Source: Lentzea xinjiangensis (GTDB taxonomy: Bacteria > Actinomycetota > Actinomycetes > Mycobacteriales > Pseudonocardiaceae). From it: a DNA stretch of 64,000 nucleotides. How positions within the stretch are numbered: position 1 is the stretch's first letter; every line of letters begins with the position of its first letter. This document shows, one piece after another, positions 1-7,411 of the stretch. A program made the position numbers and the translations under genes. The notes beneath the pieces are model-generated. The model did not search any database. It saw nothing but the letters and a program-made list of their open reading frames with translations, and was not told where the DNA came from. The stretch lies in NCBI RefSeq assembly GCF_900110955.1, contig NZ_FOFR01000020.1:62001-126000 (forward strand), written 5' to 3'.

Positions 1-401
1 CGGTCCTTCAACGCGCGCGGCGTGAAGAATGGCTGCACGAGCTTGCGGAGCCGGGTGTGGTCGGGCGGGTTCATCATCAGGAACGAGTCCTGCACCGGGT
101 TGACGATCTTCTGGCCGTCCTTGACCAGCGTGATGGGCACCATCGACGCCTCGTCGAACGTCGCGGTGATGAACCGGCTGTCCCGCAGCACCGAGTCGCA
201 GATCGCGCGGGACGGCGTCACGTACGCGCCCATGCGGCTGCGGACCATGTCGCCCTTGGCGCGCACCTTCTCGTACATCGCGTACGGGTCGCGGTCCGGC
301 GGTGAGGCCATGACACCCGCGTACGGGTCACCGAGGAGCGCGTAGCCGCGGACGAGCGTGCGCATCGCGAAGAGCTGGGCGGTGGTCTTCAGCGTGGACA
401 T
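1..401 (-). CDS. Cytochrome P450, N-terminal part (runs off left edge)
   Basis: This is the first ~133 residues of a cytochrome P450, a haem mono-oxygenase. Only the start lies in the window; the I-helix, ExxR and haem-Cys motifs would be outside it. The visible part contains NPPDHTRLRKLVQPFFTPRAL, which is the B'/C-helix signature of bacterial P450s (xxPDHTRLRxLVxxxFTxR). ATG at 401 is preceded by AAGG at a good distance. It lies 31 bp downstream of a TetR-type regulator on the same strand, so the two are probably co-transcribed and the regulator may control the P450. The substrate cannot be told from this fragment. Confidence 0.88.
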   Translation of the reverse strand, partial: MSTLKTTAQLFAMRTLVRGYALLGDPYAGVMASPPDRDPYAMYEKVRAKGDMVRSRMGAYVTPSRAICDSVLRDSRFITATFDEASMVPITLVKDGQKIVNPVQDSFLMMNPPDHTRLRKLVQPFFTPRALKD

Positions 402-432
402 GCGTTCACCTTGCGGTGTACGTGAAGAACCT

Positions 433-1026
433 TCAAGAGGTCCGGCGGTGCCTGCGCACGGTTTCCTCGACCAGGTCGAGCACCGGCTCCATGTCGTCGG
501 CGGGAAGCCCCATCGCGAGGTGCGAGACCAGGCCTTCGAGGACGAGCTCCAGGAAGCTCGTCAGGACGGTCACGTCCACGTCGTCGCGCAGGTTGCCGGC
601 TTCGCGCTGGCGGATCAGGCGCTGCCGGGTGGCCGCCGTGAGCTGTTCGCTGCGCTCGGCCCAGCGCGCCCGGAAGTCGGGGTCGGTGCGCAGCCGGCGC
701 GAGACCTCGAGGCGCGTGCCGAGCCAGTCGGCCGCGTGCTCCTCGTCCCGCTTCTCCGGTTCGTCGAGGAGGTCGCGCATGACCTGGACCAGGCCCTGCG
801 CGGCGACGACGTCGGCCATGCGGAGGGCGTCGTCCTCGGCGAGCGCGAGGAACAACGACTCCTTGTCGCGGAAGTGGTGGAAGATCGCACCACGGGACAG
901 TCCGGTCGCCTCTTCCAGACGGCGTACGGTGGCACCCTCGTAGCCGTGACGCGCGAAGCAGGCACGCGCGCCGTCGAGGATCTGACGGCGGCGGGCGTCG
1001 AGGTGGTCCTGGCTCACCCTGGGCAC
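433..1026 (-). CDS. TetR-family repressor, AcnR-like
   Basis: A 197-residue TetR-family DNA-binding repressor. The N-terminal helix-turn-helix reads HGYEGATVRRLEEATGLSRG followed by AIFHHFRDKESLFLALA. From memory this region, and the later VMRDLL and LRTDPDFRARW segments, match corynebacterial AcnR, the repressor of aconitase, very closely. Here no aconitase gene is visible; a P450 follows. The GTG at 1026 is chosen because the conserved family sequence begins right after it; upstream codons in the same frame look non-coding. A perfect palindrome lies ~35 bp upstream (1061-1078) and is the likely autoregulatory operator. It may be a true AcnR moved away from acn, or a paralogue recruited to control the P450. 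Confidence 0.85.
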   Translation of the reverse strand: MPRVSQDHLDARRRQILDGARACFARHGYEGATVRRLEEATGLSRGAIFHHFRDKESLFLALAEDDALRMADVVAAQGLVQVMRDLLDEPEKRDEEHAADWLGTRLEVSRRLRTDPDFRARWAERSEQLTAATRQRLIRQREAGNLRDDVDVTVLTSFLELVLEGLVSHLAMGLPADDMEPVLDLVEETVRRHRRTS

Positions 1027-1060
1027 CGGTAGATGGTGGCAGGGGGAGGGCGGGAAATCC

Positions 1061-1078
1061 AATCCGTACGTACGGATT
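1061..1078. promoter_or_regulatory. 18-bp perfect palindrome, likely TetR operator
   Basis: AATCCGTACGTACGGATT is identical to its reverse complement. It sits in the divergent intergenic region between the AcnR-like TetR gene (minus) and a small ORF (plus). An 18-bp perfect dyad is typical for TetR dimers, and GTAC cores are known for AcnR-type sites, so it is inferred to be the site of autoregulation. Confidence 0.65.
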
Positions 1079-1166
1079 GAACAGGTCCACCCGTGTGATC
1101 CTTTCGTGTGGATCACCGGCGGGGAATGTGGGTAGCCGCGCGACATCCCCCATATCCTCCGTCGTC

Positions 1167-1319
1167 ATGGAGACCCAGCAGACCGTGGAGCTGTCGGCGC
1201 TCGTCGAGCGCCTCGGGTGGCGGCGGCGCGAGTCGACCGGCGTCCACCTGGTCGACCTGCTGCTGGGCCGCTCCGTCTCGGACCTCGTCGCCGCCCTGGC
1301 CGAGCACCGCGATCGGTGA
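1167..1319 (+). CDS. Small hypothetical protein (50 aa)
   Basis: An ORF starting METQQTVEL and ending ALAEHRDR, 50 residues, with mostly G or C at third codon positions. It is charged and probably helical (Leu/Val/Arg-rich), with no recognisable domain. It is divergent from the TetR gene and 150 bp upstream of egtA. There is no strong Shine-Dalgarno sequence before the ATG; CATATCCT ~15 bp upstream could act as a -10 for a near-leaderless message. The short length and lack of known relatives keep confidence low. Confidence 0.35.
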   Translation: METQQTVELSALVERLGWRRRESTGVHLVDLLLGRSVSDLVAALAEHRDR

Positions 1320-1468
1320 CACCGCCGGGGTGCGCGATCTGGGATCGTGACGCCTGCGCGCACCTGTGTGCACCGTTGCTTCACTTGTTCCGCAAGGATT
1401 TGAGGGCTGCGACCGCCGGATCCCGCGTGTAGCGTCGAACGGGTCAGACGATCACGGGGGTGTGAGAC

Positions 1469-2667
1469 GTGACTCCGTTGCGCAACCAACCGGTGCCGGC
1501 GAGGTTCGCCGACCGCGCCGAGGCCGAGGCCTACGTCGCCTCGGTCTGCTTCAAGCACGGTCCTCCGAGGCTGTTCGGCGTGGAGCTCGAATGGACCGTG
1601 CACCACGCGGAAGACCCAGCTCAACGGCTTGACGAACGAAGACTGGCGGCGGCTCTCGGAGAGCACGCGCCGCCGACCCTGGTACCGGACAGTCCCCAGC
1701 GGCCGCTCCCGAGCGGCACTCCCTTGACCGTCGAACCGGGCGGGCAGGTCGAGATCTCGACTCCTCCCTGCTCCAGCCTCCCGGACCTCTTCCGCACGGT
1801 CGCCAGGACATCTCCCACCTCACCGCCATCCTGGCGGACCACGGCCTCGTGCTCGGTGACCGCGGCGCCGACCAGCACCGCGGCCCCGCGCGCATGCTGC
1901 GGGTGCCCCGGTACGCGGCGATGGAGCACGCGTTCAACCAGCTCGGCGACGACGGCATCTCGATGATGTGCAGCACCGCGGGCCTGCAGGTGTGCCTCGA
2001 CTTCGGCGAGGAGAAGCACCTGGAGGACAGGTGGGCCGCCGTGCACGGGCTGGGGCCGGTGATGATCGCGTTGTTCGCGAACTCGCCGGGCATCGGCGGG
2101 CAGCACCGCGGCTGGGCGTCCGCCCGCATGAGGGCGCTCTACGGCACGGATCCCGTGCGCACCAGGCCGAGCGCCGTGTGCGCCGATCCGGCCGCCGCCT
2201 ACGCGAGGCGGGTCGTCGACACCCCGGTGATCGTCGTGCGCGGGCCGGGCGCGAGCTGGATCCCGCCGCGGCGGCTGACGTTCGCCGAGTGGATCGACGG
2301 GGCGCTCGACCGCCCGCCCACGAGCGACGACCTCGACTACCACCTGACGACGATGTTCCCGCCGGTGCGGCCGCGCGGGTACATCGAGATCCGGTACCTG
2401 GACACGCCGGCGCCCGGCGGGTGGATCGCCCCGAGCGCGCTGCTCGTCGCGCTGTTCAGCGACCCGTCCGTCGTGGACGGCGTGCTGGCGGCGACGGAAC
2501 GGGCCGCCGGGCGGTGGCTCACCGCCGCACGGCACGGGATGGCGGACGAGCGCATCGCCACGGCCGCGAGAGAGGTCGTCGCGCTGGGCATCGAGTCGCT
2601 GCACCGCACCGGGCTCTCCCACGACCAGATCAGCGTCATCAGCCAGGAGCTTGAGGGGAAGCTGTGA
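1469..2667 (+). pseudogene. egtA: Glutamate-cysteine ligase EgtA, frameshifted
   Basis: EgtA makes gamma-glutamylcysteine, the sulfur donor for ergothioneine synthesis. The reading frame from GTG 1469 (FGVELEWTVHH, VEPGGQVEISTPP: the ligase active-site strands) runs correctly to about 1802. The homologous sequence then continues one frame back as QDISHLTAILADHG, PRYAAMEHAF and MCSTAGLQVCLDFG to the TGA at 2665-2667. One base is missing at 1803-1804 (GTC-GCC-AGG, where GTC-GCC-CAG-GAC would restore the frame). As written, the first frame ends early at 1966. The corrected protein would be ~399 residues, normal for the family. egtB overlaps its stop codon. It is either a real inactivating mutation or a base-calling error. 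Confidence 0.9.
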
Positions 2668-3953
2668 CTGAAGAACTCCGCGAGCACGTGGCGGAGGAAC
2701 TGTTGCGCTCGCGCGCGCGTTCCACCGCCTTGACCGACGCCGTCGACGAGCACGACCTCGTCCGGCAGCACTCGAAGCTGATGTCGCCACTGGTCTGGGA
2801 CCTGGCGCACATCGGCAACCAGGAGGAGCTGTGGCTCGTCCGCGACGTCGGCGGGCGGGAACCCGTCCGCAGCGACATCGACGAGTACTACGACGCCTTC
2901 AAGTACAGCCGGTCGGTCCGGCCGGAGCTGCCGCTGCTGAACCCCCACGAGGCCCGGCAGTACGTCGGGGACGTGCGGGGCAAGGTCTTCGACGTGCTGG
3001 AGAAGGTGCCGCTGCAGGGCCGCCGGCTGGTCGAGAACGGCTTCGCCTTCGGCATGATCGTGCAGCACGAGCAGCAGCACGACGAGACGATGCTCGCCAC
3101 GCACCAGCTCCGCACCGGCGAGCCCGTCCTGCACGCCCCGCTGCCGCCCAAGGGCAAGCTCGTCCCGGCGACGGAGGCGTTCATCCCCGGCGGGCCGTTC
3201 GAGATGGGCACCTCGGACGAGCCGTGGGCGCTCGACAACGAGCGTCCGGCGCACACCGTCCACGTCGACCCGTTCTTCATCGACACGACGCCGGTCACGA
3301 ACGGCGAGTACGCCGAGTTCGTCCTCGCGGGCGGTTACGACGACCGTCGCCTGTGGACCGACGAGGGCTGGGAGCACCGGACCACGGCGAAGCTGCGGGC
3401 GCCGCGGTTCTGGCAGCGCGAGGGGAGCGCGTTCGCCCGCACGGTCTTCGGCGTGACCGAGCCGATCGTGGCGGACGAACCGGTGGTGCACGTGTGCTTC
3501 CACGAGGCCTGGGCGTACGCCACGTGGGTGGGCAAGCGGCTCCCGACGGAAGCGGAGTGGGAGAAGGCGGCCCGCTTCGACCCCTCGACGGGGCGGACCC
3601 GCCGGTGGCCGTGGGGCGAGGAGGACCCGACCGAGCTGCACGCGAACCTCGGCCAGCGGCACCTGCGCCCGGCCCCGGCCGGCGCGTACCCGGCGGGAGC
3701 CTCCGCGACCGGGGTGCACCAGCTGATCGGTGACGTGTGGGAGTGGACCTCGACCGACTTCGGCCCCTACCCGGGATTCGAGGTCTTCCCGTACCGCGAG
3801 TACTCGGAGGTCTTCTTCGGGCCGGACTACAAGGTGCTGCGCGGCGGTTCGTTCGGCACCGACAAGTCCGCGATCCGCTCGACGTTCCGCAACTGGGACT
3901 ACCCGATCAGAAGGCAGATCTTCGCGGGCTTCCGCTGCGCCAGGGACGCCTGA
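2664..3953 (+). CDS. egtB: Ergothioneine sulfoxide synthase EgtB
   Basis: EgtB is the non-haem iron oxygenase that joins gamma-glutamylcysteine (or cysteine) to trimethylhistidine and oxidises the sulfur. The 429-residue protein has an N-terminal DinB-like domain with the iron ligands His49 (DLAHIGNQEE) and the HxxxH pair His135/His139 (VQHEQQHDE). A C-terminal formylglycine-generating-enzyme-like fold runs from ~172 (FIPGGPFEMG) to the end (GGSF, AGFRCARD). GTG 2664 overlaps the egtA stop as GTGA, which implies translational coupling. It looks complete and functional. Confidence 0.96.
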   Translation: MTEELREHVAEELLRSRARSTALTDAVDEHDLVRQHSKLMSPLVWDLAHIGNQEELWLVRDVGGREPVRSDIDEYYDAFKYSRSVRPELPLLNPHEARQYVGDVRGKVFDVLEKVPLQGRRLVENGFAFGMIVQHEQQHDETMLATHQLRTGEPVLHAPLPPKGKLVPATEAFIPGGPFEMGTSDEPWALDNERPAHTVHVDPFFIDTTPVTNGEYAEFVLAGGYDDRRLWTDEGWEHRTTAKLRAPRFWQREGSAFARTVFGVTEPIVADEPVVHVCFHEAWAYATWVGKRLPTEAEWEKAARFDPSTGRTRRWPWGEEDPTELHANLGQRHLRPAPAGAYPAGASATGVHQLIGDVWEWTSTDFGPYPGFEVFPYREYSEVFFGPDYKVLRGGSFGTDKSAIRSTFRNWDYPIRRQIFAGFRCARDA

Positions 3954-3956
3954 GCG

Positions 3957-4685
3957 GTGTGCCGCCACCTGGCTTACCTCGGCCCCGCCGTGCCCTTGGC
4001 CGACCTGCTCTTCGACGCGCCGGACTCGTTGGAGCGGCAGGCCTACGCGCCACAGCGGATGCACGGTGGTGGCACGGTCAACGTCGACGGGTACGGCGTG
4101 GGCTGGTTCCCCGGTCCGGTCAGGTACCGCCGCGCCGGTCCGATCTGGGCCGACGCCAACCTGCGCCAGCTCGCCGGGACCGTCCGGTCGGCGGCCTTCC
4201 TGGCCGCGGTGCGGTCGGCCACCACCGGCATGCCGGTGGTCGACCCGGCGTGCGCGCCGTTCACCGACGGCACGTGGCTGTTCAGCCACAACGGGCGGAT
4301 CTCCGGCTGGCCGGGCTCGGTCGCCGACCTCGCGCGGACGCTGCCGGTGACCGACCTGCTCACCATGGACGCGCCGACCGACTCCGCGCTGCTCTGGACG
4401 TTGGTGCGGCGCCGGCTGGAGACGGGGAGGAACCCCGCCGACGTCCTCGCCGAGCTGACGAAGGAGGTGGTGGCCGTCGCTCCCGCGTCGCGCCTCAACT
4501 TCCTGATGACCGACGGTTCGGTCATCGTCGGCACGACGTGGACCCACTCGCTGTGGGTCCTGCACGACGAGGAGAGCGTCACGCTCGCCTCCGAACCGCT
4601 CGACGGCGACGACGCGTGGCGGGAGATCCCCGACAACCACGTCGTGGTGGCCGATCCATCCACTGTGGAGGTTCGACCGATATGA
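3957..4685 (+). CDS. egtC: Gamma-glutamyl hercynylcysteine sulfoxide hydrolase EgtC
   Basis: EgtC is a class II glutamine-amidotransferase-fold hydrolase that removes the gamma-glutamyl group in ergothioneine synthesis. After the initiator (GTG 3957) the protein begins Cys-Arg-His-Leu; Cys2 becomes the N-terminal nucleophile, which fixes the start. Other family features are the YGVGWF segment and the FSHNGRISGWP motif. Length is 242 residues, normal. It follows egtB after 3 bp and overlaps egtD by ATGA. Confidence 0.95.
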   Translation: MCRHLAYLGPAVPLADLLFDAPDSLERQAYAPQRMHGGGTVNVDGYGVGWFPGPVRYRRAGPIWADANLRQLAGTVRSAAFLAAVRSATTGMPVVDPACAPFTDGTWLFSHNGRISGWPGSVADLARTLPVTDLLTMDAPTDSALLWTLVRRRLETGRNPADVLAELTKEVVAVAPASRLNFLMTDGSVIVGTTWTHSLWVLHDEESVTLASEPLDGDDAWREIPDNHVVVADPSTVEVRPI

Positions 4686-5653
4686 CCGAGCCGGTGCTGG
4701 ACGTTCACCTCACCCCCGAGGACGCCGCACACGCGCTTCGCGCCGACGTGCGTGCCGGGCTCACCGCGGACCCGAAGTGGGTCTCGCCGAAGTGGTTCTA
4801 CGACGCGGCGGGCAGCGCGTTGTTCGAGGACATCACCCGCCTGCCGGAGTACTACCCGACGCGGGCCGAACGCGAGGTGCTCGCCGGCCGCGCGGGCGAG
4901 ATCGCGGCGACGACCGGGGCGCACTCGCTGGTGGAGCTGGGCTCCGGGTCGTCGGAGAAGACCCGGCTGCTGCTGAGCGCGCTGCGCGGGCACGGCACGT
5001 TGCGGGAGTTCGTGCCGCAGGACGTGTCGGTGTCGGCGCTCACCGAGGCCGCGCACGCGATCATGGCGGACTACCCGGGGCTGCGGGTGCACGGCGTGGT
5101 CGGCGACTTCACCCAGCACCTGTCGTTGCTGCCGGGTGAGTCACCGCGCCTGGTGGCGTTCCTGGGCGGCACGATCGGCAACCTCATCCCCGAGGAGCGG
5201 GAGAAGTTCCTGCGCACGGTCCGCGACGTGCTGGAGCCGGGGGAGTGGCTGCTGCTCGGGACGGACCTGGTCAAGGACGAGCGGACGCTGGTGCGGGCCT
5301 ATGACGACGCGCAGGGCGTGACGGCGCAGTTCAACCGCAACGTGCTGAACGTGCTCAACCGCGAAGTCGGCGCCGACTTCGACGTCGAGGCGTTCGAGCA
5401 CGTGGCGTTGTGGAACGCCGAGCAGGAGTGGATCGAGATGCGCCTGCGGGCCAGGCGGGCGGTGCGGGTGACGCTCGCGGACCTCGGCCTGACCGTCGAG
5501 TTCCGCGAGGGGGAGGAACTGCGCACCGAGGTGTCGGCGAAGTTCCGCGAGGAGGGAGTGCGCCGCGAGCTGGAGGAGGGCGGGTTCTCGTTGCACCGCT
5601 GGTGGACCGACGCCGCGGGCAGGTTCGCGGTCTCGCTGGCCCAAGCGGTGTAA
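4682..5653 (+). CDS. egtD: L-histidine N-alpha-methyltransferase EgtD
   Basis: EgtD trimethylates histidine with S-adenosylmethionine to make hercynine, the first committed step of ergothioneine synthesis. The 323-residue protein has the SAM-binding loop ELGSGSSEKT (~80-90), FLGGTIGN (~160) and the YYPTRAE segment near residue 58. ATG 4682 lies inside the egtC stop (ATGA). The last gene usual in this cluster, egtE (PLP-dependent C-S lyase), does not follow; a peptidase gene does. The final step may therefore be coded elsewhere. Confidence 0.96.
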   Translation: MTEPVLDVHLTPEDAAHALRADVRAGLTADPKWVSPKWFYDAAGSALFEDITRLPEYYPTRAEREVLAGRAGEIAATTGAHSLVELGSGSSEKTRLLLSALRGHGTLREFVPQDVSVSALTEAAHAIMADYPGLRVHGVVGDFTQHLSLLPGESPRLVAFLGGTIGNLIPEEREKFLRTVRDVLEPGEWLLLGTDLVKDERTLVRAYDDAQGVTAQFNRNVLNVLNREVGADFDVEAFEHVALWNAEQEWIEMRLRARRAVRVTLADLGLTVEFREGEELRTEVSAKFREEGVRRELEEGGFSLHRWWTDAAGRFAVSLAQAV

Positions 5654-5662
5654 TCGGGGCAC

Positions 5663-5715
5663 AACCCTCCGTTAGACGGTTCCGGGCGGCCCACCGTCAG
5701 TGATGGGCTTCGCCG
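5663..5715 (+). promoter_or_regulatory. Duplicated upstream region of first peptidase gene
   Basis: The 53 bp before the start share AACCCTCCG, AGACGG and GTGATGGG with the 53 bp before the second peptidase gene (7359-7411), at the same distance from the start codon. This suggests that promoter and leader were copied together with the gene. I could not define -35/-10 boxes with confidence. Confidence 0.45.
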
Positions 5716-7314
5716 ATGACACCTGCAACTTCGCGGGCCGTGCGCGTGGCGCTCGTCAGCGCCCTCGCGCTCGGCACCGTCATCACCGGCCTGGGCACCG
5801 CGTCGGCCCAGCCAGGAGCCACGGCGGCCGCCAGACCCGCCGCGTGGGGGCCGTGCGCGGCGGACGTGCTCGCCGAGATCCCGGCGGCCGAGCGCACCAA
5901 GGTGAGCTGCGCCGTCCAGGAAGTGCCCGTCGACCACTCGCGGCCGCGCGGCGACTCCACGGGCGTCGTCATGATGAAGCGCCCCGCCGGCGACCCGGCG
6001 AAGAAGATCGGCTCGCTGTTCATCAACCCCGGCGGCCCCGGTGGCGCCGGCCTGATCTACAGCGCCTACGGCTCCAGCTTCTTCACCCCGGAGGTCCTGG
6101 AGAAGTTCGACCTGATCGGCTTCGACCCGCGCGGTGTCGGCCGCAGCGCGCCGCTGCGCTGCTTCCGCACCCAGGAGGAAGCCGAGGCGGTGAACGACGG
6201 CTGGTACGCGCTGCCGATCACCCAGGAGGAGATCGCGAGCTCGATCCGGCAGTCCAAGGCCTACACGGACTACTGCGGGATCAACGCCGGTCCGCTGCTC
6301 GACCACATGTCGACCGAGGCCGTCGCCCGCGACCTCGACCTCATGCGCGAGTCCGTCGGCGACCGGCAGCTCACCTACGTCGGCTTCTCGTACGGCACGC
6401 TGCTGGGCGCGACCTACGCGAACATCTTCCCGCAGCGGTCCCGCGCCCTCGTGCTGGACGGCAACGTCGACCCGAAGCTGCGGCTGACCAACGGCGCGCA
6501 GTACGACCGCGAGCGCGCTCGCGGCTTCGAGATCGCGCTGGACGCGATGCTGCGGCGCTGCGACACCGTCGGCGTCGAGCGGTGCGCGTTCGCCGGTGAC
6601 GCGCGCAAGAAGTTCGACAACATCCGCGAGTCGCTGCGCAAGGCCCCGACGACGTTGCCGAACGGCACCACGGTCACGCTGACCGACGTCGTCGGCCGCA
6701 CGGCGAGCAACCTCTACAGCCCGTCGACCTTCAAGTCCCTGGCCGCGTGGTTGCAGTCGATCCACGCCGCCCAGAACCCGTCCGCGGCCGCGCTGGGCGC
6801 GCAGTCCGTTGTGGACGTTCCGATGCTGAACAACCTGGCCGGCCGCGCCGACGTGCGGCCGCTGCCGGAGACCCCGTACACGAGCGACGACTCGTACTAC
6901 GCGGTGAACTGCACGGACAAGCCGTTCGCCCGCACCACCCGCAACTGGGCCACCACGGCGGCCAAGTGGGAGCAGGAGTCGCCGACGTTCGGCCGCTACC
7001 AGGCCGCCTCCGACGCGCTGACCTGCCCGACGTGGCCCGCGCGCCACCCGGACCGCTGGATCGGCCCGTGGAACAGGCACACGAAGAACCCGATCGTCGT
7101 GGTGGGCAACTACTACGACCCGGCGACGCAGTACCTGTTCTCGCAGCGCATGGCCAAGCAGCTCGGCAACGCCCGGCTGATCAGCGTGGACGCGTTCGGC
7201 CACTGCATCCTCGGTGACTCGGCCGGCGCCGACGCGGCGGTGACGAGGTACCTCGTCGACCTCACCGCTCCGGTGCACGGCACGGTCTACCAGCCGAACA
7301 CGCAGCCCTTCTAG
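5716..7314 (+). CDS. Secreted tripeptidyl aminopeptidase (alpha/beta hydrolase), copy 1
   Basis: A 532-residue secreted serine peptidase of the Streptomyces tripeptidyl-aminopeptidase (Tap/SlpD) type. It has a Sec signal peptide (Arg-rich start, hydrophobic core ALVSALALGTV, cleavage near ASAQ at 29-32). The oxyanion loop is NPGGPGG (~104-110) and the nucleophile elbow is GFSYG with Ser225. The C-terminal TAP-like domain carries the catalytic His in DAFGHCIL. Such enzymes trim tripeptides from protein N-termini outside the cell. The next gene is a close paralogue with an identical layout. ATG 5716 is set by alignment with the GTG of copy 2. Confidence 0.93.
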   Translation: MTPATSRAVRVALVSALALGTVITGLGTASAQPGATAAARPAAWGPCAADVLAEIPAAERTKVSCAVQEVPVDHSRPRGDSTGVVMMKRPAGDPAKKIGSLFINPGGPGGAGLIYSAYGSSFFTPEVLEKFDLIGFDPRGVGRSAPLRCFRTQEEAEAVNDGWYALPITQEEIASSIRQSKAYTDYCGINAGPLLDHMSTEAVARDLDLMRESVGDRQLTYVGFSYGTLLGATYANIFPQRSRALVLDGNVDPKLRLTNGAQYDRERARGFEIALDAMLRRCDTVGVERCAFAGDARKKFDNIRESLRKAPTTLPNGTTVTLTDVVGRTASNLYSPSTFKSLAAWLQSIHAAQNPSAAALGAQSVVDVPMLNNLAGRADVRPLPETPYTSDDSYYAVNCTDKPFARTTRNWATTAAKWEQESPTFGRYQAASDALTCPTWPARHPDRWIGPWNRHTKNPIVVVGNYYDPATQYLFSQRMAKQLGNARLISVDAFGHCILGDSAGADAAVTRYLVDLTAPVHGTVYQPNTQPF

Positions 7315-7322
7315 CCCGGTCG

Positions 7323-7356
7323 GGGGTGGCGGCGCCTTCCCCGGCGCCGCCACCCC
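7323..7356 (+). terminator. Hairpin terminator after peptidase copy 1
   Basis: A perfect 14-bp stem (GGGGTGGCGGCGCC pairing with GGCGCCGCCACCCC) with a 6-nt loop begins 9 bp after the stop codon. No U-tract follows, as is common in actinomycetes. Confidence 0.8.
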
Positions 7357-7358
7357 GG

Positions 7359-7411
7359 AACCCTCCGAAAGACGGGTACAAACGGTGCACCGACGGTGAT
7401 GGGGTGCACCC
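7359..7411 (+). promoter_or_regulatory. Duplicated upstream region of second peptidase gene
   Basis: This is the partner of 5663-5715: AACCCTCCG at the same 53-bp distance from the start, with shared AGACGG and GTGATGGG blocks. It lies directly after the terminator of copy 1, so copy 2 probably has its own transcription start here. Confidence 0.45.

Noticed and set aside
2337..4640. A 767-codon minus-strand frame over egtB and egtC
   Set aside because: It is the shadow of the ergothioneine genes; no domain is recognisable, and the plus-strand genes are certain.
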